This document shows positions 1 to 8,403 of a stretch of DNA of 50,339 nt, piece by piece (the first letter of the stretch is position 1; every line of letters starts with the position of its first letter). The DNA is taken from the NCBI GenBank assembly GCA_038150305.1, contig JAYOTG010000010.1, forward strand, positions 1 through 50,339. The letters run 5' to 3'. The notes under the pieces were generated by a model, which was given only the letters and a program-made list of their open reading frames with translations, searched no databases and had not been told where the DNA came from. A program made the translations under genes and the position numbers. The stretch is from MGIIa-L3 sp038150305. Lineage in GTDB: Archaea > Thermoplasmatota > Poseidoniia > Poseidoniales > Poseidoniaceae.

Positions 1-3
1 AGG

Positions 4-76
4 AGCCAACGGGGGGACTCGAACCCCCGACCTCCTGATTACGAATCAGGTGCTCTACCAGCTAAGCTACGTTGGC
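4..76 (-). tRNA. tRNA-Thr (anticodon CGT)
   Basis: The minus strand folds as a complete cloverleaf. The acceptor stem GCCAACG/CGTTGGC is perfect. The anticodon stem CCTGA/TCAGG encloses the loop TTCGTAA, with anticodon CGT at plus-strand 41-43, and the T-arm is GGGGG-TTCGAGT-CCCCC. The discriminator is T and no CCA is encoded. A weak TATA-like CTTATGA lies about 27 bases upstream of the 5' end (around 102-108). No intron is visible. Confidence 0.95.
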
Positions 77-124
77 GCGAGCCGAGCGGTGCACCCCTCG
101 GTCATAAGGCGAGCGGTGCGCGTT

Positions 125-1387
125 TCACCGCTGATCCGGCGCGCCGAGGCTCGGCGTCTGGAAATGTGCTGCGCTGGCTTCGAGGGCCACGACGGCCGGC
201 AAGGGACGTCCGGCCATGAAGTCCAAGCAAGCTCCGCCACCGGTCGAAACGTGGCCCATGCGCTCGGCCAGTCCGCGCTTGACGACGAGGGTGGCGGTGT
301 GACCACCGCCCATAACGGTGAAGGCGTCGCTCTCCGCGCATGCGTTGAGCATCTCGACGGTACCCAAGGCGAAATCCTCCATTTCGAACACGCCAGCAGG
401 GCCGTTGAGGATGACCGTGCCCGCGGATTTGATGGCGGCCGACAAGCGACGGATGGAGGTCAGGCCCATGTCAAACAGGGGCGCAGCAACCGGCAGGTCG
501 TCGAGGGCAAGGTCGACACGGTTGCCTTCGACGTTCGCCGCGAGGTCAACGGGAAGGTGGAGTTGGTCGCCGAAGTCGAGCAAGAGCGCCTTCGCCATCT
601 CGATGGTGGGATGCCATGCGGGGCCAAGTTCACGCACCAGGAAGTCGTGGTTTTGTGCGCCGATGTCGGTGCCTGCGAGTTCGATCATCAGGTTGGCGAC
701 ACCGCCGGTGAACCACACCTTATCGGCCGTGCCGGCCCGAAGCATGTTGTCCGCGACCTGGATGGAATCGTCCACTTTGATGCCACCGAGCACCGCCAAG
801 CACGGTCGCGCCGGCTCGTGCAGGGCCTTGTTGAGGGCCTCAATCTCGTCTTGCATCAGCACCCCGGTGAGGCAAGGAAGGTGATGCGCAAAGCCGGTCA
901 TGCTTGGACTGGCCCGGTGCGCACACGCGAAAGCGTCGTTCACGTAGAGGTCAACCACGCTTGAGAGGCGCTCCACCAATTGCGTTTGGCCGGTGATGGC
1001 ATGGTTGCCTTTCACCGAGGTCTCCTCCTCATGGCCACGGACGTTGTTCAGCATCAGCACTTGACCGGGCTCAAGGGATTCGATGGCCGCCATGGCCTGC
1101 TCACCGCACACGTCGTCCACCCAGTCGACGCGCCGTCCAAGCAGGCGCCCCAACTCACGCGCATGACCAAGCGTGCTGGTGAAGTCGGCTTTTCCGGGCC
1201 GAGACTGGTGGGCCAAGATCACCACTTTCGCTTGACTCAGCCGGTTGAGCGTGGGCAAGATGGCCCGGATGCGCGTGTCGTCGAGGAAGGCCTTGGTCGT
1301 CGGGTCCAAGGGGCTGTTCAGGTCAACCCGAAGCAACACGGTGCGCCCGCTGACCTCGACGTCGTCGAGCGTGAGGACGCGCCCCAT
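125..1387 (-). CDS. pgk: Phosphoglycerate kinase
   Basis: 420 residues, the normal length for archaeal PGK. It interconverts 1,3-bisphosphoglycerate and 3-phosphoglycerate with ADP/ATP in cytosolic glycolysis and gluconeogenesis. The N-terminal substrate-binding signature LLRVDLNSPLD (about residues 18-28) is present, as are LAHQSRPG (about 58-65), the NNVRGHEEE segment and the C-terminal nucleotide-binding VMGGGHTATL and STGGGACLDFM motifs. It starts at ATG 1387 and ends just before tRNA-Thr on the same strand. The family call is firm; nothing unusual is seen. Confidence 0.95.
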   Translation of the reverse strand: MGRVLTLDDVEVSGRTVLLRVDLNSPLDPTTKAFLDDTRIRAILPTLNRLSQAKVVILAHQSRPGKADFTSTLGHARELGRLLGRRVDWVDDVCGEQAMAAIESLEPGQVLMLNNVRGHEEETSVKGNHAITGQTQLVERLSSVVDLYVNDAFACAHRASPSMTGFAHHLPCLTGVLMQDEIEALNKALHEPARPCLAVLGGIKVDDSIQVADNMLRAGTADKVWFTGGVANLMIELAGTDIGAQNHDFLVRELGPAWHPTIEMAKALLLDFGDQLHLPVDLAANVEGNRVDLALDDLPVAAPLFDMGLTSIRRLSAAIKSAGTVILNGPAGVFEMEDFALGTVEMLNACAESDAFTVMGGGHTATLVVKRGLAERMGHVSTGGGACLDFMAGRPLPAVVALEASAAHFQTPSLGAPDQR

Positions 1388-1432
1388 GGACCGTCCAAGT
1401 GCAGCCGACGTTTGAGCATCACGGCGGGCCCG

Positions 1433-2449
1433 TCAGGACATGAATTCGTCGCCCACGCTTCCCGTGCCTTCCTCGGTCGCGGGCTTTTGCCAGAAGGTGC
1501 CTTCACCTTCGAGGGCTTGCGGAGCGGGCTGGCTTTGGGCCGTCGGCGGAGCGGCAGGGCTGGTTTGGGCTGGTTCGGGTGCAGGTGCGGCCACGGGTTG
1601 AGGCGTGGGCTGAACCGGAACGGGTGCCGGCTGAGCGGACATGTTCATCGCCGCGGGTTGGGGCTGCTGCACGGGCGCTTGGACCACCGTGGTGCCCTGT
1701 GGGATCACCGGGACGGCATAGGCACCGACCACGGCGCCGGGCACGACCGCTCCCATGCCGGGCTGGACGGGTTGTGCTGGAAGGATGCCAGCGGCGTTTG
1801 GCACCGCCTGAACGGGCGCTTGCACCATCCCTGGTGCGCCATAGGTTCCGGGAACGGTGCCAACGGTTTGCATGCCGGGTTGAACGTAGCCCTGGTGCGC
1901 GTAAGTCATGGTCGGAGCTGGGTCGTCCAGCACGGCCCACAACACCAAGCCAACGGCCAGCACGATGATGCCGAGGCAGCAGCCCACGAACCCGAGGCCG
2001 ACCGCCGCGATTTCGCCCACGCCGAAGGGATCGTTGGCGATGGAGACGTCCACGTTCGCGCTGACGTCAAGGGTCAATTCGCCGTCCCCAAATCGATCGT
2101 CATCCAGAGGAGCGATGTCTGCGACATGGATCCATCCCTCCGGATAGTAGTAGCTCATGCCGTAGTCTGGACTGTTGGGGTCACAATAATCGTAGAAGTA
2201 GGCGTAAGATTCACCGCCATCCAGCACCGATAGCGAAATCCCATCGCATGAATCGGCCTGCACGTAGACGTTGAGGTAATCGAGCGGTGAGACCGAGATT
2301 TGCCCCTCCGTTCCGCTGAACACGACGTCTTTTGTGGGGTCAATCTCCACGTCGGCTGGGACTGAGGCGCCACCAATGACCATCGCCAGGATGCCCAAGA
2401 CCGTCAGGCCGGCTCCGGAAATCAGCGTCCACTTCGCTCCACCGTGCAT
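1433..2449 (-). CDS. Two-TM protein with extracytoplasmic domain and long Pro/Ala/Gln-rich tail
   Basis: 338 residues. An N-terminal hydrophobic segment (about 9-28) is followed by an acidic, Tyr-rich domain of about 110 residues. A second strong TM segment (about 146-172) leads into a tail of more than 150 residues dominated by Pro, Ala, Gln and Val with repeated PVQ/APV/QPA units. The likely topology puts the acidic domain outside and the disordered tail in the cytosol. It is co-oriented with pgk, with a 45-bp gap. The family was not recognised. The tail resembles low-complexity tails common in Marine Group II membrane proteins, which is an impression, not a homology claim. Confidence 0.75.
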   Translation of the reverse strand: MHGGAKWTLISGAGLTVLGILAMVIGGASVPADVEIDPTKDVVFSGTEGQISVSPLDYLNVYVQADSCDGISLSVLDGGESYAYFYDYCDPNSPDYGMSYYYPEGWIHVADIAPLDDDRFGDGELTLDVSANVDVSIANDPFGVGEIAAVGLGFVGCCLGIIVLAVGLVLWAVLDDPAPTMTYAHQGYVQPGMQTVGTVPGTYGAPGMVQAPVQAVPNAAGILPAQPVQPGMGAVVPGAVVGAYAVPVIPQGTTVVQAPVQQPQPAAMNMSAQPAPVPVQPTPQPVAAPAPEPAQTSPAAPPTAQSQPAPQALEGEGTFWQKPATEEGTGSVGDEFMS

Positions 2450-2525
2450 GGAGGTGTATTGGACGGCCCCATCAAGACGCTATCGGCGAACGTCGTGGAC
2501 AGTGTTCAAGTCCTGATGGCGGCGG

Positions 2526-3815
2526 TTGGGCTCCATGGAGGGCCCTGCGCTGGACCCCGCGGACCTCCTCGGTCCAGACGGTGAGGATTGGCGCGTGCCT
2601 GTCTTCGAACTCGAAACGCGACAAGGCGAACTGGCCCGCCGCTTGCGTGAGGCTGGCCTACCAGGACTCCTCATCCAGCACCCCATCGACTTGTACTACT
2701 ACGCCGGGGGGCGTCAGAACGGCGCCCTCTTCGTGCCGGCGGAAGGTGCCGGTGGTGCTGCGGACGCCGGCGGCAACGGACCGGTTGGCTTCGTCCGTCG
2801 AAGCCTACGACGCGCCGTGCACGAAGCAGGTGGCGACGATGCCCCGCATGAGATCACGGCCTTTCCGAGCCTACGGGCCTTCGGTGAAACGCTCCGCGAG
2901 CGCGGCGTGAGCGAGGCCCCGGCCCTGCAGCTCGGCGAGATCCCGTCCTCCTTCGCTGCCCGCTTCTCCAAGGCGCTCTCAGGATTGGGCGTGTGCGGTG
3001 ACGGCACGGGCGTGGTCCACGCCCAGCGTGAATCGAAATCTGCATGGGAATTGGCCTGCATGGAAGAGGCCGCTGGGGTCCAAGTCCGCATGTTCGAAGC
3101 GGTCGAAGCCGTCGGTGGCGAAGGCGTCTCCGAACTCGACCTGGTGGCCGCAGCCGAAGCCGTCAGCCGATGCGAGGGCTTTGCCGGGCAGGTCGAGATG
3201 AGGCGCTATCCGCTTCAGTGCGACCGTGCGGTGGTCGTCTCCGGGCGTTCCGGTGGCGTGTCGTCCTTCTTTGACTCCGCCGTCGGCGGCGTTGGCCCGC
3301 ATCCGCTCTCGGGCATGGGAGCAGGCTTTGCCAAAGTGAAGGCCAACGAGCCCGTGTTGGTGGATTTGGTCCACCTGCACCGCGGCTACGTGGTCGACAT
3401 GACCCGCATGTTTGTGGCGGGCCGTATGCCCGAAGTGTGGGAAGAACGGCTCGAGGACATGATCGCCGTCAAGGACGTCGTCGTTGACGTCCTCGACCGC
3501 GGCGAAGACTGCAGCCAAGCATGGCAGGAAGGCTTCGCGCTCGCCGAGGAATTGGGCCATGCCGATCATCTGATGGGCATGGCACCCGACCAGTCCCGCT
3601 TCCTCGGCCATTCGGTCGGCCTCCAGCTTGACGAGGCACCCGTTGTTGCGAAAGGCTTCGACCGACCGATGCCGCTCGGTGGCACCATGGCCATCGAGCC
3701 CAAGGTGGTGCATCCCGAGGGCTGCATCGGCTCCGAAGACACGTGGACTCGTGACGAGGATGGACTTCGACCCCTTACGGCCGGCGGCGCCTGGCCGTGG
3801 ATCACGACGTGGTGA
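2526..3815 (+). CDS. M24 family metallopeptidase (Xaa-Pro peptidase-like)
   Basis: About 429 residues: an N-terminal creatinase/prolidase-type domain (about 1-160) and a C-terminal pita-bread domain. All five expected metal ligands can be placed: Asp in VLVDLVHLH, Asp in GYVVDMTR, His in FLGHSVGLQLDEAP, Glu in MAIEPKVVHPEG and Glu in GSEDTW. It probably removes residues N-terminal to proline or cleaves dipeptides in the cytosol. ATG 2526 gives the longest form; ATG 2535 is equally possible. The stop overlaps the next gene's start (TGATG), indicating translational coupling. The exact substrate cannot be told. Confidence 0.88.
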   Translation: MGSMEGPALDPADLLGPDGEDWRVPVFELETRQGELARRLREAGLPGLLIQHPIDLYYYAGGRQNGALFVPAEGAGGAADAGGNGPVGFVRRSLRRAVHEAGGDDAPHEITAFPSLRAFGETLRERGVSEAPALQLGEIPSSFAARFSKALSGLGVCGDGTGVVHAQRESKSAWELACMEEAAGVQVRMFEAVEAVGGEGVSELDLVAAAEAVSRCEGFAGQVEMRRYPLQCDRAVVVSGRSGGVSSFFDSAVGGVGPHPLSGMGAGFAKVKANEPVLVDLVHLHRGYVVDMTRMFVAGRMPEVWEERLEDMIAVKDVVVDVLDRGEDCSQAWQEGFALAEELGHADHLMGMAPDQSRFLGHSVGLQLDEAPVVAKGFDRPMPLGGTMAIEPKVVHPEGCIGSEDTWTRDEDGLRPLTAGGAWPWITTW

Positions 3816-4084
3816 TGCGCATGAACCCAGCAACTGATTCCGACACCGTGTGCACGAAGCAAGAAGGCTGGACGCTCGAAGACGTGGGGAAAATCATCCC
3901 CGTGCGCGTCACGCCAAACGGCTCGTACCGCAACGAACCTGTTGTCCACGTGCACTGCCAAATGTGCACGGCGGAATTCATTGGCCCCGCGCGCGAAGCC
4001 GGTGGTTTCCTCGGGGGACACGAATGCTTGCACGCGTGGGAACTGGCCCAAATGATGGGGCGTTCCGACGGTTTGGTCGAGTGA
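3815..4084 (+). CDS. Small Cys/His-containing protein, probable zinc binder
   Basis: 89 residues from ATG 3815, which overlaps the upstream TGA by one base; ATG 3821 and an upstream start at 3797 are alternatives. The C-terminal half carries HCQMC followed by GGHECLHAWEL, so Cys-x2-Cys and His-x-Cys-x-His could form a zinc site. The middle (about 25-55) reads as short beta strands. It is coupled to the M24 peptidase gene and may be co-expressed with it. No family was recognised. Confidence 0.65.
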   Translation: MRMNPATDSDTVCTKQEGWTLEDVGKIIPVRVTPNGSYRNEPVVHVHCQMCTAEFIGPAREAGGFLGGHECLHAWELAQMMGRSDGLVE

Positions 4085-4100
4085 GGCCCAACGGTGCGTT

Positions 4101-4130
4101 CATGTTCCTCCGGGCACAGCGAGGAACATG
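4101..4130 (+). promoter_or_regulatory. Perfect inverted repeat over the RBS and start of the next gene
   Basis: CATGTTCCTC (4101-4110) is the exact complement of GAGGAACATG (4121-4130), with a 10-base loop. The 3' arm contains both the GAGG ribosome-binding site and the ATG at 4128. As RNA it would form a 10-bp hairpin hiding the initiation region; as DNA it could be a dimeric repressor operator. It lies in the 43-base gap after the preceding gene. Confidence 0.6.
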
Positions 4131-4943
4131 CCTGCCAAGCCATACTCCCCTTCGCACATCGCGGCGGTCGCAGGCGGGTTCACCGAGTTGCGGCTTTCCG
4201 GCGCCGTCAAGACCATGCTCGTCGAGGCCTTATGCACAGAGCTTGACCGCTTGGTGCCGCAAATGGAAGCGGCCACGCTGGCCGTGGACGAGGAGCGCAA
4301 GACCCTCGACGACGCCGCCCGAACCAGGCTGAATTACAACCGGACGCGCGAGTTGATGATCGACCGGCTTGATGCGCTGGAATCGGTCGGCTCCGCCGCT
4401 GTACAAGGCGCGATTGAGCACTTGGAATCCTACCTCGCAACCGTCCTCCAGCAGGCCGGCGAGGCGGCCGGGCGGGACCGGGTGGCCACCATCAAGGATC
4501 GGCACCTGACCCTGGCCCTCAGTCATCTTGCCCCAAGCGAAAGCAACGAGGACGACGCACCGGCGCCCGTGGTCGGTGCCGAAGCCGTCATCGCGCCAGA
4601 GCAGGTGGTCGTCGGCTCCGGTGGCGGGATGTTGACCGAGGGCGCCTTGGTGTCGATTGCAAAGAGTCACGCGGGCATGCCTGTGACCCTCGAGGCGGCG
4701 CGGGAACTCCTCGATTTGTACTACATGTACGTGGACCAGGTCGAGGCTGAGATCATGGACGAAGCGCGCTTCGGAAAGGACCCTTCTCACCTGCTCGAGC
4801 ACATCAACCGCATGCGGACACTGATGGGGCTTGGCTGGATGAGGCGGATGCTTCGTGCCGCCGCCGATGAAGCCCGAGAGCGTGGCTACCGCCGCATTGA
4901 CATCGAGCAGATCGTCAACATCGATCCCTTTGCTGAGGGGTGA
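4128..4943 (+). CDS. Protein of predicted tandem histone-fold units
   Basis: 271 residues, almost entirely helical. Residues 73-133 follow the archaeal histone pattern: short helix, loop, long amphipathic helix (about 89-115), then RVATIKDRHLTLAL in the place of the RKTV-x-x-D-I loop and third helix. Residues 7-69 give a similar pattern with EERKTLDDAARTRL. Residues 170-213 plus 236-265 (RERGYRRIDIEQIVNI) look like a third, interrupted unit. A Gly/Ala/Pro-rich linker spans about 135-168. This would be a DNA-binding or scaffolding protein in the nucleoid. The assignment rests on reading helix periodicity, with no profile search. Alternatives are a generic helical-bundle protein or a TAF/CENP-like adaptor. 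Confidence 0.5.
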   Translation: MPAKPYSPSHIAAVAGGFTELRLSGAVKTMLVEALCTELDRLVPQMEAATLAVDEERKTLDDAARTRLNYNRTRELMIDRLDALESVGSAAVQGAIEHLESYLATVLQQAGEAAGRDRVATIKDRHLTLALSHLAPSESNEDDAPAPVVGAEAVIAPEQVVVGSGGGMLTEGALVSIAKSHAGMPVTLEAARELLDLYYMYVDQVEAEIMDEARFGKDPSHLLEHINRMRTLMGLGWMRRMLRAAADEARERGYRRIDIEQIVNIDPFAEG

Positions 4944-4947
4944 TTTC

Positions 4948-5265
4948 GTGCTCGTGCCTGCGGCGGGCGAGGTCGCTGCAGCGCTCGATGTTCCTCATGC
5001 GCTGCTCTTGATTGGGAAGAGCGGCTGCGTGCGATGCAGCGATTTGGCCGTGGCTGCCGCCGGATGGTCGAGCGAAGACCGCCGTTGTGTGCTGGTTCAT
5101 CTCGACGATGAGGCTGGAAAGGAAGCCGTTGGCCTCCACCCCTTCCTTGCGCACCTCGACCTGCTTCCAGCGGTCGTGCCGCTTGAACGCGGATCACCGC
5201 TTGACGTGATGCACGGGCACGATGCCGAGGTCTTGGACCGAGCTTGGGCGATGCTGGAGGCATGA
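4948..5265 (+). CDS. Thioredoxin-like protein
   Basis: About 105 residues from GTG 4948, four bases after the upstream stop; no ATG is suitably placed. HALLLIGKSGCVRCSDLAV has the beta-strand then Cys-x-x-Cys then helix order of thioredoxin folds (CVRC, about residues 27-30). The cis-Pro position may be LLPAVVPLERG. It is probably a cytosolic disulfide reductase or redox adaptor. The stop overlaps the next start (ATGA). The family is plausible but the sequence is divergent. Confidence 0.65.
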   Translation: MLVPAAGEVAAALDVPHALLLIGKSGCVRCSDLAVAAAGWSSEDRRCVLVHLDDEAGKEAVGLHPFLAHLDLLPAVVPLERGSPLDVMHGHDAEVLDRAWAMLEA

Positions 5266-6119
5266 CCGTGTTGACCGCCGTGCTTCTTTCCGCGGTCCTC
5301 TCAGCGGTGGTGGCCATCGCCGTGACCCTGGTCATCGAACGTTGGGGCGGCCGGATTGGTGGCGTATTGGGCACCATTCCGACCACCATCGTTCCCGCCG
5401 GCATCGGATTGGCGCTGGCCTCCGATGACGTCGCCTTGGCCGCAAGTTTGGCCGTGGTGCCCTATGGGATGCTCATCAACGGCTGTTTCCTGTTGGTCTA
5501 CGTGCTCGTGCCGCCTCGTCTGTCCAACGATGGAGGCGGGGCACTCGTGCTGACCACCACGACGGCCCTGTTGGTGTGGAGCGCTTTTGGCGCGCTGGTC
5601 CTGCTCGCCTTGGATCCGCTTTTGCTTCGTGCCGCGCCCATGACGTTGGGGTTGGTGGGCACGCTGTCCCTCGCAGTGATGGGCGTCCTCGTCGCTCGAG
5701 GCCCTCGCCCTGCTCCTGCGGGTCATCGAAGTCCTGGGCCGATCGAAATCATGGCGCGGGGTCTGGCCGCGGGCACCGCGATTGGACTGGCCGTGTACCT
5801 TTCTGGACTCGGGTTGCCCTTGCTTGCCGGCCTGTCTTCCGTGTTCCCGGCCATTTTCTTGACCACCATGGTTGGGCTGTGGGTGTCGCAAGGTCCGGAC
5901 GTGCCCCTCGGTGCGGCGGGACCGATGCTGCTTGGCTCAACGAGCGTGGCCGTCTATGCGTGCCTGGCGATGTGGTCCCTTCCTGCGCTTGGGGTCTGGT
6001 GGGGCTCGGCGGTGGCGTGGGGCTTGTCCATCGCCGTGTGGACCTTGCCCTGTTCGTGGTGGGTCATGCGCTCGGATTCAGCGCCCGCTCCCACAGCGCC
6101 GGCTCAGGCACCCCAGTGA
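5262..6119 (+). CDS. Multi-spanning membrane protein, function unknown
   Basis: 285 residues from ATG 5262 (ATGA overlap with the thioredoxin-like gene). About eight to ten hydrophobic segments cover nearly the whole length. The N-terminal half contains GGRIGGVLGTIPTTIVPAG and the C-terminal half GLPLLAGLSSVFPAIFLTT, placed similarly, which suggests an internally duplicated transporter-like fold. There are no charged catalytic motifs. The tail overlaps the opposite-strand gene by 56 bases. Its function cannot be assigned. Confidence 0.75.
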   Translation: MTVLTAVLLSAVLSAVVAIAVTLVIERWGGRIGGVLGTIPTTIVPAGIGLALASDDVALAASLAVVPYGMLINGCFLLVYVLVPPRLSNDGGGALVLTTTTALLVWSAFGALVLLALDPLLLRAAPMTLGLVGTLSLAVMGVLVARGPRPAPAGHRSPGPIEIMARGLAAGTAIGLAVYLSGLGLPLLAGLSSVFPAIFLTTMVGLWVSQGPDVPLGAAGPMLLGSTSVAVYACLAMWSLPALGVWWGSAVAWGLSIAVWTLPCSWWVMRSDSAPAPTAPAQAPQ

Positions 6120-6360
6120 TGCGGAGTTCGACGGCGCTGATGCCGCGAAGCGCCAACAATGCGTTCCGAAGGGCCTCAAGGTCATACAGACAGCATGGGC
6201 AATGCGGGCGGGAGGGTCGAACGGTCAAGCGGCACTGGCCCTCGTCTCCAAGGTCAATCTGTTCCACCCGCTCGACAAAAGGTGCTCCCCCGTGCGGGTC
6301 TTGCCACGTGCGCAAGCGCTTCGCGAGGCGCTGTTGGAGGGCACGCTGCCGAGCGCTCAT
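6064..6360 (-). CDS. MIP18/DUF59-like Fe-S cluster assembly factor
   Basis: 98 residues. The order of elements fits the MIP18 (DUF59) fold: a short N-terminal helix, a DPHGG segment, a beta hairpin, then SRPHCPCCLYDLEALRNALL and LRGISAVELRITG, the classic cysteine-then-helix-then-GV-x-x-V-x-V pattern. The CPCC cluster is unusual, since the family normally has one conserved Cys. The family's role is Fe-S cluster carriage or targeting. ATG 6360 overlaps the xseB stop (ATGA), making this the last gene of the minus-strand run, convergent with the membrane protein. Confidence 0.65.
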   Translation of the reverse strand: MSARQRALQQRLAKRLRTWQDPHGGAPFVERVEQIDLGDEGQCRLTVRPSRPHCPCCLYDLEALRNALLALRGISAVELRITGVPEPALWERALNPSA

Positions 6361-6587
6361 GCTTCTGGCTCCCCAAGTTCCGCCTCGGCTTCGGCCAGCC
6401 GAAGGCGCTTGAGTTGCCCTTCAGCCTCATCGAGATGCGCTTGGCACATGCGCAGGAGTTCGCTGCCCTCCTCGAACATCTTCACCGTGGCCTCAAGGTC
6501 CGTGCCGCCACGCTCCAATTCGGCCACGATGGCTTCCAAACGCTGGAGGGCTTCGCTGTAACTCGGGGTTTCACTCATGGTGTTCAC
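6357..6587 (-). CDS. xseB: Exodeoxyribonuclease VII small subunit
   Basis: 73-76 residues forming two long helices with the family sequence YSEALQRLEAIVAELERGGT and FEEGSELLRMCQAHLDEAE. It binds XseA to form the processive single-strand exonuclease. The GTG at 6587 overlaps the xseA stop (GTGA); ATG 6578 is the alternative start. Length and motifs match bacterial XseB. An XseAB pair in an archaeon implies ancient transfer from bacteria. Confidence 0.93.
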   Translation of the reverse strand: MNTMSETPSYSEALQRLEAIVAELERGGTDLEATVKMFEEGSELLRMCQAHLDEAEGQLKRLRLAEAEAELGEPEA

Positions 6588-7921
6588 GTCCTGTGCACGT
6601 CCTCGACCGCGGTGGTTACCGTGCCGTCGGCGAGGTGGACCAAGAGGGCATCGCCCACCGCCACGTCGCTGACCGAGCCGATGACGTCGCCGTCCGGCTG
6701 TTGTATCATGCCGTATCCACGCTCCAGCACCCGACGGGGATCGGTGGTCCGAAGCGCAGCGCCGAGCCCTGCCAACCGCTCGCGCTCCCGACCCAGATGT
6801 GCCTCTGTGGCGCGATGAAGCGCATGCCGGTGTCCGACCAGCGTGGCGGTTGCCTCGCTCACCTGCACATCCACGGTGTGGTTCAGGCGGGCGCGAAGGT
6901 CGGCGAGTTGATGACGGGCACGTGTCAGCCCAGAAACAGGAGCGCCCGCCAAGCGATGGCGAAGCAGGCGGTGATGCTGCCGCGTTTCAGCGAAACGCCG
7001 GGCGGCCGCGGCTTCCAGGCGCAGCGCGAGGTCATCGTGACGTTGCTCCAAATCTGAGCGTACGGGCACCACACGTTCGACCGCATCGGATGGGGTTGAA
7101 GCCCTGACGTCTGCGACAAGGTCGCTGACCAGCACGTCCGATTCGTGGCCCACGGCGGAGACCACAGGCACGGGCATGCTGACCACGGCTCGAGCCACCC
7201 GCTCGAGGTTGAAGGCCCACAGGTCTTCGGTGGACCCTCCACCGCGACCAACGATGATCACGTCAACGGGCGGCACGCCAGAGGATGCCGCGTGCACCGG
7301 GTCAGCGAGACGTGCCGCGACCCGCAGGCCACGCGCGATTTCCTCTGCAGCCTTCTCGCCCTGAACGAGCACGCCGACGACGGTGCGTCTCAGCCCCGGC
7401 CACCGGTTCTCACTCAAGCGCAGCACGTCGGCCTCGGCCGCGGATTGCGACCCGATGACGATGGCAACGTGGCGAGGCAGTGCAGGAAGCGGACGCCGTG
7501 GCCGATCGAGCACGCCCTCAGCCTTCAGCGCGGCGATGAGTGTCCTGCGCTCGGCCTCCAATTCGCCGATGGTATCCACCGCATGGATGGAGGTGACCTG
7601 GAGTTGGAGTTGTCCGCGCGCGGGGTACAGGTCCACGCTTCCGATGACCACGACCTCGGCTCCTTCTTCGAAATCCGTCCTCGGTGCTCGACTCGACCAC
7701 ATCACGGCGTCGATGGATCCGTCGTCGTCGCGCAACGTGAGGTAGACGTGACCTGAGCGTGCGCGGCTCCAGCGTGCGATTTCTCCCCGCAACATCTGGT
7801 GCTGCAGGGTCGGCTCTTCGTTCAGCAATCGCCGGAGGCCGAGGACAAAGCGACCCACTGGAAGGGCGCTTCCGAGCACCTCCGGGGTCAGCATGCGGGC
7901 AGATGCTCGTCGGGCGTTCAT
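6584..7921 (-). CDS. xseA: Exodeoxyribonuclease VII large subunit
   Basis: 445 residues from ATG 7921, or 446 from the adjacent TTG. An N-terminal OB-fold (about 18-105, VGRFVLGLRRLLNEEPTLQH and GHVYLTLRDDDGSIDAVMW) precedes the catalytic domain containing DVIIVGRGGGSTEDLWAFN and VVSAVGHESDVLVSDLVAD. A coiled-coil region follows, then a C-terminal RVLERGYGMI segment. It degrades single-stranded DNA to oligonucleotides. It is translationally coupled to xseB downstream and to a small membrane protein gene upstream. Confidence 0.95.
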   Translation of the reverse strand: MNARRASARMLTPEVLGSALPVGRFVLGLRRLLNEEPTLQHQMLRGEIARWSRARSGHVYLTLRDDDGSIDAVMWSSRAPRTDFEEGAEVVVIGSVDLYPARGQLQLQVTSIHAVDTIGELEAERRTLIAALKAEGVLDRPRRPLPALPRHVAIVIGSQSAAEADVLRLSENRWPGLRRTVVGVLVQGEKAAEEIARGLRVAARLADPVHAASSGVPPVDVIIVGRGGGSTEDLWAFNLERVARAVVSMPVPVVSAVGHESDVLVSDLVADVRASTPSDAVERVVPVRSDLEQRHDDLALRLEAAAARRFAETRQHHRLLRHRLAGAPVSGLTRARHQLADLRARLNHTVDVQVSEATATLVGHRHALHRATEAHLGRERERLAGLGAALRTTDPRRVLERGYGMIQQPDGDVIGSVSDVAVGDALLVHLADGTVTTAVEDVHRT

Positions 7922-8094
7922 CAACGCATGGGCTCGTCGTCTTGAGGCGGTGCGCGGTGTTCTGCCTTGCGCTGATGACGTTCCTCAACTTCAGCCAGCT
8001 TGAGGTGGACCTTCCGCCGAAGGGCCCAGACGATCAGGGCCACAATCATGACGTTGAGGACCAAGAGGAGGGTCTCTTCGATGCCCCACGCCAC
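7921..8094 (-). CDS. 57-residue single-TM protein
   Basis: It starts at GTG 8094 behind a good GAGGTGAT ribosome-binding site, and its TGA overlaps the xseA start. The translation begins MAWGIEETLLLVLNVMIVAL, continues IVWALRRKVHL, and ends in a charged tail rich in Glu, Arg and His. This reads as one TM helix (about 8-26) with a basic cytosolic flank. It fills the gap between ferredoxin and xseA in a run of overlapping genes, which supports it being real. No family was recognised. Confidence 0.6.
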   Translation of the reverse strand: MAWGIEETLLLVLNVMIVALIVWALRRKVHLKLAEVEERHQRKAEHRAPPQDDEPMR

Positions 8095-8103
8095 GTGATC
8101 ACC

Positions 8104-8394
8104 TCAGATGGGTGGACGGATTTCGATGTCCACGTTGCCGGTCGGTCGTTGGATGCACCCCAGGCGGGCGCCCTCATCCACCAGGAAGTCGTCCAGCCCC
8201 GGAGGGAGAGGGTCGGGCAGCGCGACGACGCCGTCCAACAAGGTCACCATGCACGAGCCACAGGTCCCTGAGGTGCAATTCGTGGGCAGGCTCAATCCCG
8301 CTTCCAGGGCGTGTTCAACCAAGGTTTGGTTGGGGTCGGTTGGCGTTTGCCCGAGCAGGGCGGCGCCGCGAAAAAAGCGGACCAAGGGACCCAT
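8104..8394 (-). CDS. Plant-type [2Fe-2S] ferredoxin
   Basis: 96 residues. The cluster ligands are Cys40, Cys45, Cys48 (CTSGTCGSC) and Cys80 (GARLGC), the Cys-x4-Cys-x2-Cys...Cys pattern of plant/adrenodoxin-type ferredoxins. It is a one-electron carrier in the cytosol. It sits nine bases after the preceding gene and nine bases before the small membrane protein, in a run ending with exonuclease VII and a MIP18-like factor. The electron partner is not shown. Confidence 0.9.
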   Translation of the reverse strand: MGPLVRFFRGAALLGQTPTDPNQTLVEHALEAGLSLPTNCTSGTCGSCMVTLLDGVVALPDPLPPGLDDFLVDEGARLGCIQRPTGNVDIEIRPPI

Positions 8395-8403
8395 ACGGGC
8401 ACC

